42,613 bases of DNA from positions 1 to 42,613 of the IMG/VR virus record IMGVR_UViG_3300032050_000270, one strand, 5' to 3'. The position numbers were made by a program, and so were the translations under genes. The DNA comes from a virus. Under the pieces are notes generated by a model. That model worked only from the letters and a program-made list of their open reading frames with translations. It was not told the origin of the DNA and searched no databases. This document shows positions 18,201 to 28,633 of this stretch, piece after piece. Within the stretch, counting starts at the first letter, position 1; every line of letters starts with the position of its first letter.

Positions 18201-21200
18201 GTACATGGAAAAGTGTATTTAAAAAGTTTTATGACACAGAAGCTCCGCACTTACGTCCGTGGGAAATGTTAGGATTTAGTATAGAACCAGACTGGTGGGT
18301 AGATGAATACGGATCAGCTCCTTACACTGCTACAAATACAGCACTATGGGAAGATTTAAGAGATGGATTAGTTAGAGATCCTGTTGCCCCATATATTTTA
18401 AGTCAATATCAAAGACCGGGATTATTAAGTATTATTCCAGTTGACAATTCAGGACAATTAAAAAATTTAACAGATTTCTTAGTAACAGACAATACCTATT
18501 ACGATAAAAGTCAGTCATGGAAATTTGGAGATTTTTCTCCTGCTGAAACAGCATGGCGTAAAAGTAGTTTCTATCCTTACTTCTTAAATATTGCCGCAGC
18601 ATTGACTAGACCTTGTGATTACTTTTCTTTAATGTATGATACAAGTAGAATAGAATTAAATCTTTTAGGTCAAGTTATATATAACACAGATAATTTGTTT
18701 TTAGATATAAGAAAATTAGTTATTGATAACGAATTACAAACAGCCGGATTTAGTGTATTAGTTTGTGAAAATGGAAAACAAAAATATCAAAATTATTTAG
18801 ATATATTAACACAAGATTTACAATTTGCTAATTTTAATTTATTTCATAAATTGGGTGGATTTACTAGTAAAGAAAAATTACAAATTAATATAGATTCTAT
18901 AGATCCTGTATCAAGAAGTCCGGGTGTTATATTACCGCCCGAAGATTATACTTTATTACTAAACGTAAGCAATCCAGTTAAACAGATCGGTATTTCGGGT
19001 ATTATTGTTCAAAAATCTGATGGTAAATTTACAATTAGAGGATATGATAGATATAGACCTTATTTTAATGTATTAACTCCTAATAAATCTGCAACTTCAG
19101 GTGCATTAGTTGTTGGCGGAGTTTCGGAAGAGTTTTCTGAATGGAGCGGAGCAACTGACAGCGCTAGTAAAAATGTAAGTTCTATTGATCTAACTACAGC
19201 CAATTCAGTTACTACAAGGTATTATAAACAAGGCCAAATTGTTAGATATAATAATGTGTACTATAGAGTTAAAGTAAGTCATACCGCACAAAGTACATTT
19301 AATCCAATATTATTCCAACAATTGCCATCATTACCTATTAAAGGTGGTGCTTCTGCACAATTACCAGTAAGCTATTCTAGAGATGTTACTTTAATACCTT
19401 ACGGTACAGAATTTGATTCTATTCAAGATGTCTTTGACGTTATAATGGGTTACGGTGCATGGCTTGAAAATCAAGGGTTTGTTTTTGACTTTTTTAATAA
19501 TGATTTAAATGAAGTTATAAATTGGAAATTTTCAGCTAAAGAATTTTTATATTGGACCACTCAAAATTGGTCAAATAATGATCTAATAACTCTAAGTCCT
19601 TTTTCTGAATATTTAAAATTTGAATCTACAGATTCTGTTGTTGATAATATTATCAGTAACGACTATGATTACAGTTTATTACAAGCAGATGGTAGATTAT
19701 ATCCGATCGATAAATTTAATTTTTCTCGTGAAGACGGTTTCTGTACGATTGCTACGTTAGATGACAATGAAGGATTATTCTTTGCTTTATTAAGAACTGT
19801 GCAAAAAGAGCATGGATTAGTTTTCAATAATTCTACAATATTCAACGATACTATATATGATATAGATACTGGATATAAACAACAAAGAATGAAATTTTCT
19901 GGATTCAGAACAAAAAATTGGAACGGAGATTTTATTAGTCCAGGGTTTGTTTATAACTCTGTTTCCATATTAGATTGGCACCCTTTTAAAACTTATAACC
20001 CCGGTGAAATAGTAAGATATAAGAGTTTATATTATCAGGCTATAGGAAAAATTGAAAGCTCAAATAATTTTAGTTTCGACCAATGGACGAAATTAGATAG
20101 TAAACCATATTCAAAACTAATTCCTAATTTTGATTATAAAATTAGTCAATTTGAAGATTTTTATAGTTTAGATGTTGATAATTTTGATTATGAGCAACAA
20201 CAATTAGCACAACATTTAGTAGGATATACACCTAGAACATATTTGAATAACATATTTTCTAATCCTATTGCTCAATATAAATTTTATCAAGGTTTCATTA
20301 AAGAAAAAGGAACTAAGAAAGCAATCGACAAACTGTCAAAAGTAAATTTCTATAACCGTCAAGGATCTATAGAAATTAATGAAGAATGGGCTTTTAGAAT
20401 TGGAAGTTATGGTTCATATTCGTCATACAATGAAATAGAATTTTCATTAGATGAAGGGATAGGGCTAGAAAATCCATACATTACAAAATTTGTTGACAAT
20501 GTAGCGAATAACAATGATCCTTCAATAAATTACATTACATCAAATTCATTATTAATATCGCCCGATAATTATTCACCTAGTAATACTTTTAAAGCATACG
20601 AAGGGACATTTGACGACACTAATTTCGAATTAATGACAGCAGGTTATGTAAGATCAGATGATGTGTCGGTAACTGCTTATAATAAAAATAGTTTATTGGA
20701 TATTGCAAATAATTCTTTAATCAATAATAAAGATACAGTATGGTTAGGATTTTTAGAAAATGGCGGTTGGGATGTTTATAGATATTCTAAACAATCTGCT
20801 AAAATTTCTGGAGTATATGTAAGTTCACCTGGTATAGATATTACATTTGTAACTGACATGCCTCACGGATTAAGCACAGGTGATGTAGTATCGGTAGCAA
20901 GATTTAATAATCAAGTTAACGGTGTTTATGTTGTTAAAAATGTTTCTAAATTAAATCAATTTACAGTAGAATCAACATTATCGACTATTCTTAACGAAGA
21001 ATTGTTATCATTAGGAATTTTATTTAAATTTGAATCTGCTCGTGTCGATACTGTTGACAACATAGCATCAAAAATAAACTTAATTGATCTTCAATCAGGA
21101 GACAAAATTTGGGTAGATAGAGATTTAGATGATAAATGGAAAGTTTATCAAAAAATTGATAACTATTCATCGAAAGATTATAACACACTTGACTTCTATG

Positions 21201-24200
21201 GTGATCAATTTTTTGGTTTTAAAATTCATGCATCAGAAAATTCTTCAATAGTTGTTATTTCATCACCCGGTAAAAAGGAACCTGGCGATTATAGTTATGG
21301 AAGAATAACGGTATTCCGAAAAATTAATAACGTTCTTGAACGTCAATATGAATACGGTTTGAATACAGCTACTTCAATTTATTGTGATCCTGATTCTTTA
21401 ACAAATTTTGGATATTCTATCGCTCACGACGAGAATAAAAAATTGTTTGTAGTTGGCGCCCCGACAGCAAGTAAAATTAGAGCAAGTTTGACAGTAGGTA
21501 CGGTATTGTTAAGCACTGGTACAGGTACAATTAAAACTTTCAACAATGAAGGTATAGTTAAAGTAAGCTCTAAAAATATTCTTATAAATCAAGATGAAAC
21601 GCAGTTTGTATTGGTTCATCCTAACGCAATTGCTCCTAACACCGCAGAAAATGCTAGATTCGGCCATTCAGTTTACGTTAATCAACCTAGCATTAACACT
21701 GCTACTACTTTACTTGTAAGTGCTCCGGGAAATGATGATTATTCTGCTCCGGGATCTGTTTTTGCCTATTGGATTAATACTGTAACAGATACAATATCCG
21801 GAGTCACTACAGCAACAGTTAGTGCTAATCCTTATAAATTTGTTGTTAGCAGCACATCGTCGATTAGCTTAAATGCTGGTAGTCAATGGGGACACAAAAT
21901 TGCAGGCGATAGAAGCGGAGAACATATTGCTATAAGTGCACCGCAGTATGCATTTACGGACTCTGATAGAGTAGGTATAGTTCAAATTTTTGATAAAAAT
22001 TTAACATGGAAACAAAACATATCATTACCAGTTAATTCATATGAATCATTTGGACATGATATTACTATCAGCGATGACGGGTCTTTGATGTTAATTTCTT
22101 CAGTTGAATATATAACATCAAAAGGAGCAAAAGGTGCAGTATTCCTATACAAATTATCATCTAGTGGAATTTATGAGTTGGCTCAAACTTTAGAAAATCC
22201 AATCTTAGATTCCGGATTAAAATTTGGATACAGTTTATCTGTTTCTAATAATAACTCAACAATTGCTATTTCGTTATTAGGCACAACTAAAACAAAAGTA
22301 ATGAGATTTTTTGAAGATTTAGAAAACTCAGATAACGAAACAACATTTGACAGTAAATCTACTAGATTTGTATCAACTGTTCCTGATTCTGGCACAGTAT
22401 ACCTTTACGATAAAATTGGTAATAATTATGTACTTGCTACAGAATTAAACAATGTTGATATTTTAGAAGGTAGCAAATATGGAATTTCTACAGTAGCAAC
22501 TAACAATACAATTTTTGTTGGTGCACCAATGTATTCAGGAAATATTGTAAATCTCAATAAAGTACCTGACAATTCGAAAGTATATCAATTTAATAAAATT
22601 GACAGTACCAATAATGGATTTAAATTATTAAGAGAGCAAATTCCTACTATACAAGTTGAAAATATCAAGAGAATAGCCTTAATAGATTCTCTAAAAGAAG
22701 AAATTATTGATTATCTCGATGTTATCGATCCTTTAAAAGGAAAAATATCAGGTCTTGCAGATCAGGAACTAAAATATAAATTAGCATTAGATCCTGCTAT
22801 CTATTCGTTAGGAACCCCTTTAACTGTAGTTGATACAAATACTGCTTGGATTGACGACCACGTAGGAGAACTATGGTGGGATCTAAGTACAGCTAAATTC
22901 ATTTGGTATGAACAAGGCGATGACTTATATAGAAAAAATAATTGGGGTAAATTATTTCCTGGTTCTAGTATAGATGTTTATGAATGGGTTAAATCTGATC
23001 TTTTACCGAGCGAGTGGGCATCTAAAGCAGATACAAACGACGGGTTAATAAAAGGTATTAGTGGACAACCAAAACATCCAGATAATACTGTTTTAACTAT
23101 AAAACAAGTTTACAATAACATTACTAACTCTTTAGAAAATGTTTATTACTATTGGGTCAAAAATAAAACAATAATACCTAATAGTAAGAATCGTAGAATA
23201 AGTTCTTATCAAGTTGCGTCTTTAATTGCTGACCCAATTGCTGAAGGTATAAAATTTGCCGAAATCCTATCTGCAGATTCAATTGCATTAGCTAATATAC
23301 AATCGTCTTTAATTAGCAATAGAATAAGTGCTAATGTTGTAATTGATAATTTAAATAATAGTATACCACATCACACAGAATGGGTATTGTTACAAGAAGG
23401 TAATAAGAATGATGTACCAAATACACTATTAGAAAAGAAACTAATAGACAGTTTGTTAGGTAGGGATTCATTCGGAAATACTGTACCAGATCAATCATTA
23501 TCATATAGAAATAGATACGGTTTAAGTATTAGACCTCAACAAACATTGTTTAAAGACAGAATAGAAGCTCTACGTAATATAATAGAATTTTCTAATAAAG
23601 TATTGTTAGAAAATAGAATTACAGATAATTATAATTTTACTAATTTAAACAAGAAAGAAGAAATTCCTGATGTTTTATCTAGAGAATATGATTTAGTTGT
23701 TGATACTAATACAGAATTATCTGCAATAGACACTACTAATTATAAACAAGCTAAATTAGAATCTGTTTCTGTAAATGGCTATGTACGTGTTGTGAATATT
23801 ATAGATCCTGGATTTGGTTATACAAATCCTCCTAAGGTAACAATTGTTTCTGAATCAGGAGCTGATTCAGAAATAGAAGTACAAATTGATAATTTTGGAA
23901 GTGTTATATCTGCAACTATTAAAAATGCAGGTTATGGATATGTTGACTCTCCGATTTTAGTAGTAAGACCTCATACAGTTATTATTACTACAGATTTAAC
24001 AGCGGGTAATAGATGGACCAAAAATGAATTTAATTATAATTTTGTTTCTATTGATACAAGATGGATTAAATCTAAAACACAAAGCTATAATACCACTTTA
24101 TATTGGGATTATGTAGATTGGCAAAGTCCTGAATTTAATCAATACAAAAATATAACATATTCAACAAATGACATCTTAGAAGCTATAGCTATTAGTGGTA

Positions 24201-27200
24201 TCAATCCTAACGAATATGTTAAAGTTAAAAATAGCGGTAATGGATATTTTATTATCCTAGAAAAAGTAAGTGATGGACAAACAGGAAACTTTACCGCTGA
24301 ATATAATATTGTATATAGTGAAAAAGGTACAATACAAATAAATGATAAAATATGGAATTATAATATTGGAAAATATTCATATGACCTTTTAACATTAGAT
24401 GAAACATTGTACGATCAAATACCTGATCAAGAAATTAACTATATATTATTGGCATTAAAAGAAGATATATTTGTTGGCACATTAAAAGTAAATTGGAATT
24501 TATTATTCTTTAAAGCAGTAAAATATGCGATGTCCGAACAAAAATTACTTGACTGGGCATTCAAAACATCTTTCATAACAGTTAAAAATATAATTGGAAA
24601 TTTAGATCAAAGGCCAGTTTATAAGTTAGATAGCTATCAATATTTTGAACAATATATTAAAGAAGTTAAACCTTATCATACAAAAATAAGAGATTATCTA
24701 GCTGCATTCCAAACAATTGAACAGGCAAATACACAAGTAACTGATTTTGATTTACCTGCTTATTATGAAAATGGCGAATACAAAACTATAAACATAACAA
24801 CGGATATTCCAAAATCGATATTTACAATTACTAACGAATTAACAAATGTTTACCCTTGGAAATCTTGGGCAGATTATTATACCTATGAAGTAAAAGAAGT
24901 ATGGGTTGCGGAACAAGGTAGAGGATATACTGATATACCTAACATTACAATAAGTGGTCCTAATACAGAAAATGGAACTACTGCAACAGCAGTTGCCTAT
25001 CTAAGAAATGGAGGCATTTATCAAATAGTTGTAACAAATCCAGGATCAGGATATGTATCTCAACCTTTAGTGACAATCACAGGCGGTGGCACCGGTGTAA
25101 CAAATACTGCAACAGCATCTGCTATATTGTCAAATAACACAATTAGAAAAAATATACTAGGTATAAAATTTGATAGAATTAGTGTAGACAACGAAATATC
25201 AAATGAAACAATCATTGATACATTTACATGTGATGGCACAACTACTGACTTTACTTTATCTTGGTTGCCAGAATATAAGAAAGAAAATATTGTTCCTAAA
25301 TTAGATGGAAAATTGGTTTTTGCAACAGACTATACATTAATTTTTAGAGGCAAAAGAAATAAAGCTTGTATTTTTAAATTTTTAAATTATGTTCCAAAAC
25401 AGGACCAAATTTTAAAAATATCTTATGTTAAAAATATAGAATTGTTCAATGCGGTAGAAAGAATAAATTATTATTATCAGCCGACTGAAACAATGCCTAA
25501 CGAAATTTCTTCGTTAATGACTGGTGTTACATATGGAAACAATATTCTTCAGGGATTGCCTTTTGGTTATGCTGTACCTTGGAATACGTTTAATAATTTA
25601 TATGGAAATTTTGTATGGGATGAATTAATCCAACAATATGCATTTTCTAAGGTTATTACTACTGCACCAGTAGGAACAAATACTCTTTATTTGAGTACAG
25701 TTACAGATATTGTTCCTGGTCAGGTTCTAAATATTTTAAGTTCCTCTACTAATTTTATTAGAACTGATACTGTAGTTGTATCAGTTTCGTCTGCAACTAA
25801 CTCGATTGTAATTAGTAATCCGTCTTATAATATTTTAACTGCTCGATCAACAGGAACAAATGTCGGAGCAGATATTATTGTAAGAACAACAATACCATTT
25901 AATGGTAATTTGTACGTTGGTGATATTGTAACTTTATCTGGCATAACACCGGCTGGATTTAATGGACAATATCTAATTAATAGAATTGACAGTAATGATA
26001 CATTTATTGTTACCGCATCGTCCGTTTTATCAACCTCTACAGTTGTGGCATTAGCATCGGCTAATGCTAAAGTTTCGAGTATTATTACTACTATAGAGCA
26101 AACATCTGTATTAATTAATAGAGTTGTTACAACAGTAACAAATACTAGTACAGCAATTATTCAAACATTAACTAGAGAAAGCAATATTTCTCGTTATGAT
26201 GTTAAAGTTAATTCATCGACAATTACAGCAAACTCGGCAACTTCGCCGTATTATGTGTTATCCACAGATACAAATAATAGAGCAATAATAACTGTTAATG
26301 TATTATCTGCACCGACTAGTACAATAGATATTCAGCTATTTACAGATCCAAAAATAGAATTTTGGAAAACAAATAAGTTACCGCATATTGTTGATACTGT
26401 GTTAACAGGTGGTTCTTGGTCCGGTACAAATTTCACAGGAGCGTTCGGAGTTAATCCTGATATTGTAAACGGTGAACAATTCTTAAGTGTTAATAATAAT
26501 TTCGGGCCCGAAGAATTAGTACCGGGACATACTTTAGATAGTATAGGTATAAATGTTTATACAAAAGATAAAACTACTTCTCCTGTTATAGTAACAGGTG
26601 CGTTCCCCTCTTCAACAAACACAATCTATACTCATACATTAACTGTTGACCCTGATCCATCACCGTTTGGATTAATGGTTTACTCAGGAGACAGAATATT
26701 TAATAGAGTCGACAATGAAACTTTCACAGATACAAATCAATATTTTATTGAAGGTTCTAATATTAAAATTCCACCTCAATTAGAATGGGCAAGAATTGGT
26801 TATACTGCAATGACTTTAGGTGGTGAAAACTTATTAGACAGTAGGATGATTTTTGTTGAAAATACTTCATCTACAATAGTTGAAAGTGCAGCTAGTATTA
26901 ACGACGTTAATATAGCCTATGTATTAGTTAATGGTGTTAGAATTAATGAAGTTACTACAACATCAAATTATGGATTCATGTTAACAAATGTTAGTAGCGA
27001 AAATAATAGAGCATGTGTAAAAATTTATAACATGTCTACAGGATCTAATAATATTCAAGCATGGTTCTTTAATTCTTTCTTTGATACATTTAGTACATTT
27101 AGTGAAGAATATTTTACAAATGTTAGCGCAGGATCATTAACATTATCTGTACCTCCTGCTAATATCAAACCTGAAAGTGCAAATGCAATTGTTGAAGTAA

Positions 27201-28630
27201 AAACATCAACAGATGATACAAGACGTAGATTATCACCGCCTTGGGTAAGTTACTATGTAATTCAAAATAATCAACTTACATTTAGTATTGATAGTAAGAA
27301 TAATAGACCTTCTGGTTATTATGCAGAAAACGAAGTTCGTGTATACGGAAACGGTACTGAATTACGCTTAAATTTTGATTATACTGTTAATACTGCAAAT
27401 TGTACAGTTACTATAACTAATCAATTATTGCAAAATGGTGATGCAGTTGCAGTTATGGGATTAAAAGATTACGACTATATCATTAATAATAATACATTAA
27501 CATTTAGCACGTCGTTAGTTAATGCTGATGTTAAAGTTATAACATTCACAGATCATGACGATTTATTAATGCATACAGAAAAATTTAATCCTAATGCAAT
27601 TAATCGTTATACATTAAGCAGACCTATTTTAAATGACAATTATGTTTGGGTATATAAAAATGGTATTCCATTAATACATAGACACGATTTTGAAATAATG
27701 TCTGACTTAAGAACAGTTCAATTTAATGAATGGATTGTTACAATTGATACTGATAAAATCTTAATTTCAACTTTTGCAGAACCTTCCATAAATGACGAAG
27801 TTTTAGGTTTTAGAGTGTTTAAGGATATTTTTGATAGATTATCTTATAGAAGATTATCAAAATATTATTCAACATTCCTAACAAAAGAATTAAAATCGTC
27901 GGATACAGAGATTCATGTCGATAATACAGATAGTTTAATTACGCCTGATCCAAGATTAAACAATCCAGGAGTTGTTATTATTGACGGCGAAAGAATAGAG
28001 TTTTTTGAAAAATCAGGAAATATTTTACGTCAATTACGTAGAAGTACATTAGGTACAGGACCTGCAAAAGTTTCTCAACCCGGTACTACGGTAATTGATC
28101 AAAGTATGCATGAAACAATTCCTTATGTTGAAAATACCTACGTTCAAACAATTCCGTCATCAAATACTAATACATATGTAATTAGTACAGCGACTTCTAT
28201 ATTAACTGGTGATGGTATTATTTTAACAAATGGAGTTTCTGCGGTAGATCAAATCCAAGTGTATTATGGTGGTCGTCAATTACGTAAAACACCTTTAGTT
28301 GTACATGATTTAACAGTATCATACAACCATACACCTGCAAGTTTGAAAACGCTTCCTCCGGAATTTATAGTAAATACATCAACGCAAGAAATTATTTTAA
28401 GCTTACAGCAGTCAATAACAACTGGTACAGATATAACAATTGTTCAAAAGAAAGGATCTATATGGACAGGTACTGAATCCTTATTAACAAGTCCAGTAGT
28501 ACAAGCTGAATTCTTAAGATACAAGAATGCATCTTTACCTGATGTTTATTATTATGGTGGAAACAAATATATGTTAGATAGTTCTTATTATACAATTGAT
28601 GATGAAAATGGTTCATCATTAGAGGAATAA
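15284..28630 (+). CDS. Giant 4448-residue virion structural protein at the gp7/gp8 wedge position
   Basis: The frame is unbroken over 13.3 kb and holds about a third of the window. It starts two bases after gp6, where T4 has gp7 (1032 residues) and then gp8, neither of which is otherwise seen. The N-terminus (NLLPENLRTTKNTKFLSSTIDPLINSPEL, cited by its NLLPENLRTTKNTKF part) resembles large structural proteins of marine T4-like phages from memory. Visible modules: two CBM5/12-like sugar-binding motifs (about 1310-1350 and 1566-1602), a probable seven-bladed FG-GAP-type beta-propeller (about 1970-2440), paired GxGYxxxPxVTI strands (about 2841-2893 and 3213-3271), and at least seven copies of a small VxVYxNGxxL module. 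No enzyme motif or signal peptide was seen. A gp7-like scaffold fused to receptor-binding modules is plausible but unproven. Confidence 0.8.
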   Translation: MAGNKKSVNLLPENLRTTKNTKFLSSTIDPLINSPELERIDGYIGSKLTPNYNPNTDFYLRTTSSLRKNYSLEPALIFKNNVNEINDIVAYDDLINELTNQGVDTSNLNNLFQSRYYSFDPFIDWDKFVNFSCYYWLPFGPPSILITEAAFDVETEILENTEYLMPNGYNLSNGMKIKFLDDVVPSSYANKEFIVEGVGSSIKLIDFSLLEGNQNLSVLYNETFDKDNFDNYPFDGDSKIPLTPEYITINRASIDLNSWSRYNRWFHKDVIEKSCIINNIPVNLDFKSKAVRPIIEFKPNLQLYNFGRKGIQNIDLFDTTTKNAFSTVDGSYGYYVDGIMLEPGHRVIFNADLDSTVKGKIYQVELDTSGDVPKITLVPAPDSTPNNLDSLSINYGNTCAGKSFYYNSTMGEWILAQQHTYLNQAPLFDLFDKDGTSFTGLDEKNNFNGSKIFGYATGTVLDPILGFKIKQENSVGIGSYSFKNYFTTETISKSIDGVGSNISTGVTFARLNYEDGSSILLNVWSNSGELFQLPIIENQVITDTSTTVTIKSIDNPVFSSANVFVNNVKKEVTFTTGSNVLSFVENVSLNPNDVVTIKITTDEIPNENGYYQTALSLTNNPLNGPIADLTFSELTDHLSTMVEKIPNFTGAFPGNSNLRDISDYGKYGTRLIINDNPIAFVDFFLGKKSHNVIDALRSIANHYNQFKMNLLKFAVDVTEQLTPADALEEILKSINKDKTINSPYYRSDMIGYGVNKTVRNITVVDSSETEYFIGTEFELTKLSFQSVLIYLNDELLTVGVDYSFNNLDQTVIISKALNENDIISVVNYKDTLGCFVPPTPTKLGLYPKFVPEIYSDTSYVSGPVNMIRGHDGSLIKAYNDYRDDIILEFEKRIFNNIKVSYSGIFDVKETEISAFRTNNFEDDINKILEKDFISWAGRFDIDYSKNSTFDETNQYTWNFIGSIDKLFGEPVSGTWKSVFKKFYDTEAPHLRPWEMLGFSIEPDWWVDEYGSAPYTATNTALWEDLRDGLVRDPVAPYILSQYQRPGLLSIIPVDNSGQLKNLTDFLVTDNTYYDKSQSWKFGDFSPAETAWRKSSFYPYFLNIAAALTRPCDYFSLMYDTSRIELNLLGQVIYNTDNLFLDIRKLVIDNELQTAGFSVLVCENGKQKYQNYLDILTQDLQFANFNLFHKLGGFTSKEKLQINIDSIDPVSRSPGVILPPEDYTLLLNVSNPVKQIGISGIIVQKSDGKFTIRGYDRYRPYFNVLTPNKSATSGALVVGGVSEEFSEWSGATDSASKNVSSIDLTTANSVTTRYYKQGQIVRYNNVYYRVKVSHTAQSTFNPILFQQLPSLPIKGGASAQLPVSYSRDVTLIPYGTEFDSIQDVFDVIMGYGAWLENQGFVFDFFNNDLNEVINWKFSAKEFLYWTTQNWSNNDLITLSPFSEYLKFESTDSVVDNIISNDYDYSLLQADGRLYPIDKFNFSREDGFCTIATLDDNEGLFFALLRTVQKEHGLVFNNSTIFNDTIYDIDTGYKQQRMKFSGFRTKNWNGDFISPGFVYNSVSILDWHPFKTYNPGEIVRYKSLYYQAIGKIESSNNFSFDQWTKLDSKPYSKLIPNFDYKISQFEDFYSLDVDNFDYEQQQLAQHLVGYTPRTYLNNIFSNPIAQYKFYQGFIKEKGTKKAIDKLSKVNFYNRQGSIEINEEWAFRIGSYGSYSSYNEIEFSLDEGIGLENPYITKFVDNVANNNDPSINYITSNSLLISPDNYSPSNTFKAYEGTFDDTNFELMTAGYVRSDDVSVTAYNKNSLLDIANNSLINNKDTVWLGFLENGGWDVYRYSKQSAKISGVYVSSPGIDITFVTDMPHGLSTGDVVSVARFNNQVNGVYVVKNVSKLNQFTVESTLSTILNEELLSLGILFKFESARVDTVDNIASKINLIDLQSGDKIWVDRDLDDKWKVYQKIDNYSSKDYNTLDFYGDQFFGFKIHASENSSIVVISSPGKKEPGDYSYGRITVFRKINNVLERQYEYGLNTATSIYCDPDSLTNFGYSIAHDENKKLFVVGAPTASKIRASLTVGTVLLSTGTGTIKTFNNEGIVKVSSKNILINQDETQFVLVHPNAIAPNTAENARFGHSVYVNQPSINTATTLLVSAPGNDDYSAPGSVFAYWINTVTDTISGVTTATVSANPYKFVVSSTSSISLNAGSQWGHKIAGDRSGEHIAISAPQYAFTDSDRVGIVQIFDKNLTWKQNISLPVNSYESFGHDITISDDGSLMLISSVEYITSKGAKGAVFLYKLSSSGIYELAQTLENPILDSGLKFGYSLSVSNNNSTIAISLLGTTKTKVMRFFEDLENSDNETTFDSKSTRFVSTVPDSGTVYLYDKIGNNYVLATELNNVDILEGSKYGISTVATNNTIFVGAPMYSGNIVNLNKVPDNSKVYQFNKIDSTNNGFKLLREQIPTIQVENIKRIALIDSLKEEIIDYLDVIDPLKGKISGLADQELKYKLALDPAIYSLGTPLTVVDTNTAWIDDHVGELWWDLSTAKFIWYEQGDDLYRKNNWGKLFPGSSIDVYEWVKSDLLPSEWASKADTNDGLIKGISGQPKHPDNTVLTIKQVYNNITNSLENVYYYWVKNKTIIPNSKNRRISSYQVASLIADPIAEGIKFAEILSADSIALANIQSSLISNRISANVVIDNLNNSIPHHTEWVLLQEGNKNDVPNTLLEKKLIDSLLGRDSFGNTVPDQSLSYRNRYGLSIRPQQTLFKDRIEALRNIIEFSNKVLLENRITDNYNFTNLNKKEEIPDVLSREYDLVVDTNTELSAIDTTNYKQAKLESVSVNGYVRVVNIIDPGFGYTNPPKVTIVSESGADSEIEVQIDNFGSVISATIKNAGYGYVDSPILVVRPHTVIITTDLTAGNRWTKNEFNYNFVSIDTRWIKSKTQSYNTTLYWDYVDWQSPEFNQYKNITYSTNDILEAIAISGINPNEYVKVKNSGNGYFIILEKVSDGQTGNFTAEYNIVYSEKGTIQINDKIWNYNIGKYSYDLLTLDETLYDQIPDQEINYILLALKEDIFVGTLKVNWNLLFFKAVKYAMSEQKLLDWAFKTSFITVKNIIGNLDQRPVYKLDSYQYFEQYIKEVKPYHTKIRDYLAAFQTIEQANTQVTDFDLPAYYENGEYKTINITTDIPKSIFTITNELTNVYPWKSWADYYTYEVKEVWVAEQGRGYTDIPNITISGPNTENGTTATAVAYLRNGGIYQIVVTNPGSGYVSQPLVTITGGGTGVTNTATASAILSNNTIRKNILGIKFDRISVDNEISNETIIDTFTCDGTTTDFTLSWLPEYKKENIVPKLDGKLVFATDYTLIFRGKRNKACIFKFLNYVPKQDQILKISYVKNIELFNAVERINYYYQPTETMPNEISSLMTGVTYGNNILQGLPFGYAVPWNTFNNLYGNFVWDELIQQYAFSKVITTAPVGTNTLYLSTVTDIVPGQVLNILSSSTNFIRTDTVVVSVSSATNSIVISNPSYNILTARSTGTNVGADIIVRTTIPFNGNLYVGDIVTLSGITPAGFNGQYLINRIDSNDTFIVTASSVLSTSTVVALASANAKVSSIITTIEQTSVLINRVVTTVTNTSTAIIQTLTRESNISRYDVKVNSSTITANSATSPYYVLSTDTNNRAIITVNVLSAPTSTIDIQLFTDPKIEFWKTNKLPHIVDTVLTGGSWSGTNFTGAFGVNPDIVNGEQFLSVNNNFGPEELVPGHTLDSIGINVYTKDKTTSPVIVTGAFPSSTNTIYTHTLTVDPDPSPFGLMVYSGDRIFNRVDNETFTDTNQYFIEGSNIKIPPQLEWARIGYTAMTLGGENLLDSRMIFVENTSSTIVESAASINDVNIAYVLVNGVRINEVTTTSNYGFMLTNVSSENNRACVKIYNMSTGSNNIQAWFFNSFFDTFSTFSEEYFTNVSAGSLTLSVPPANIKPESANAIVEVKTSTDDTRRRLSPPWVSYYVIQNNQLTFSIDSKNNRPSGYYAENEVRVYGNGTELRLNFDYTVNTANCTVTITNQLLQNGDAVAVMGLKDYDYIINNNTLTFSTSLVNADVKVITFTDHDDLLMHTEKFNPNAINRYTLSRPILNDNYVWVYKNGIPLIHRHDFEIMSDLRTVQFNEWIVTIDTDKILISTFAEPSINDEVLGFRVFKDIFDRLSYRRLSKYYSTFLTKELKSSDTEIHVDNTDSLITPDPRLNNPGVVIIDGERIEFFEKSGNILRQLRRSTLGTGPAKVSQPGTTVIDQSMHETIPYVENTYVQTIPSSNTNTYVISTATSILTGDGIILTNGVSAVDQIQVYYGGRQLRKTPLVVHDLTVSYNHTPASLKTLPPEFIVNTSTQEIILSLQQSITTGTDITIVQKKGSIWTGTESLLTSPVVQAEFLRYKNASLPDVYYYGGNKYMLDSSYYTIDDENGSSLEE

Positions 28631-28633
28631 AAT

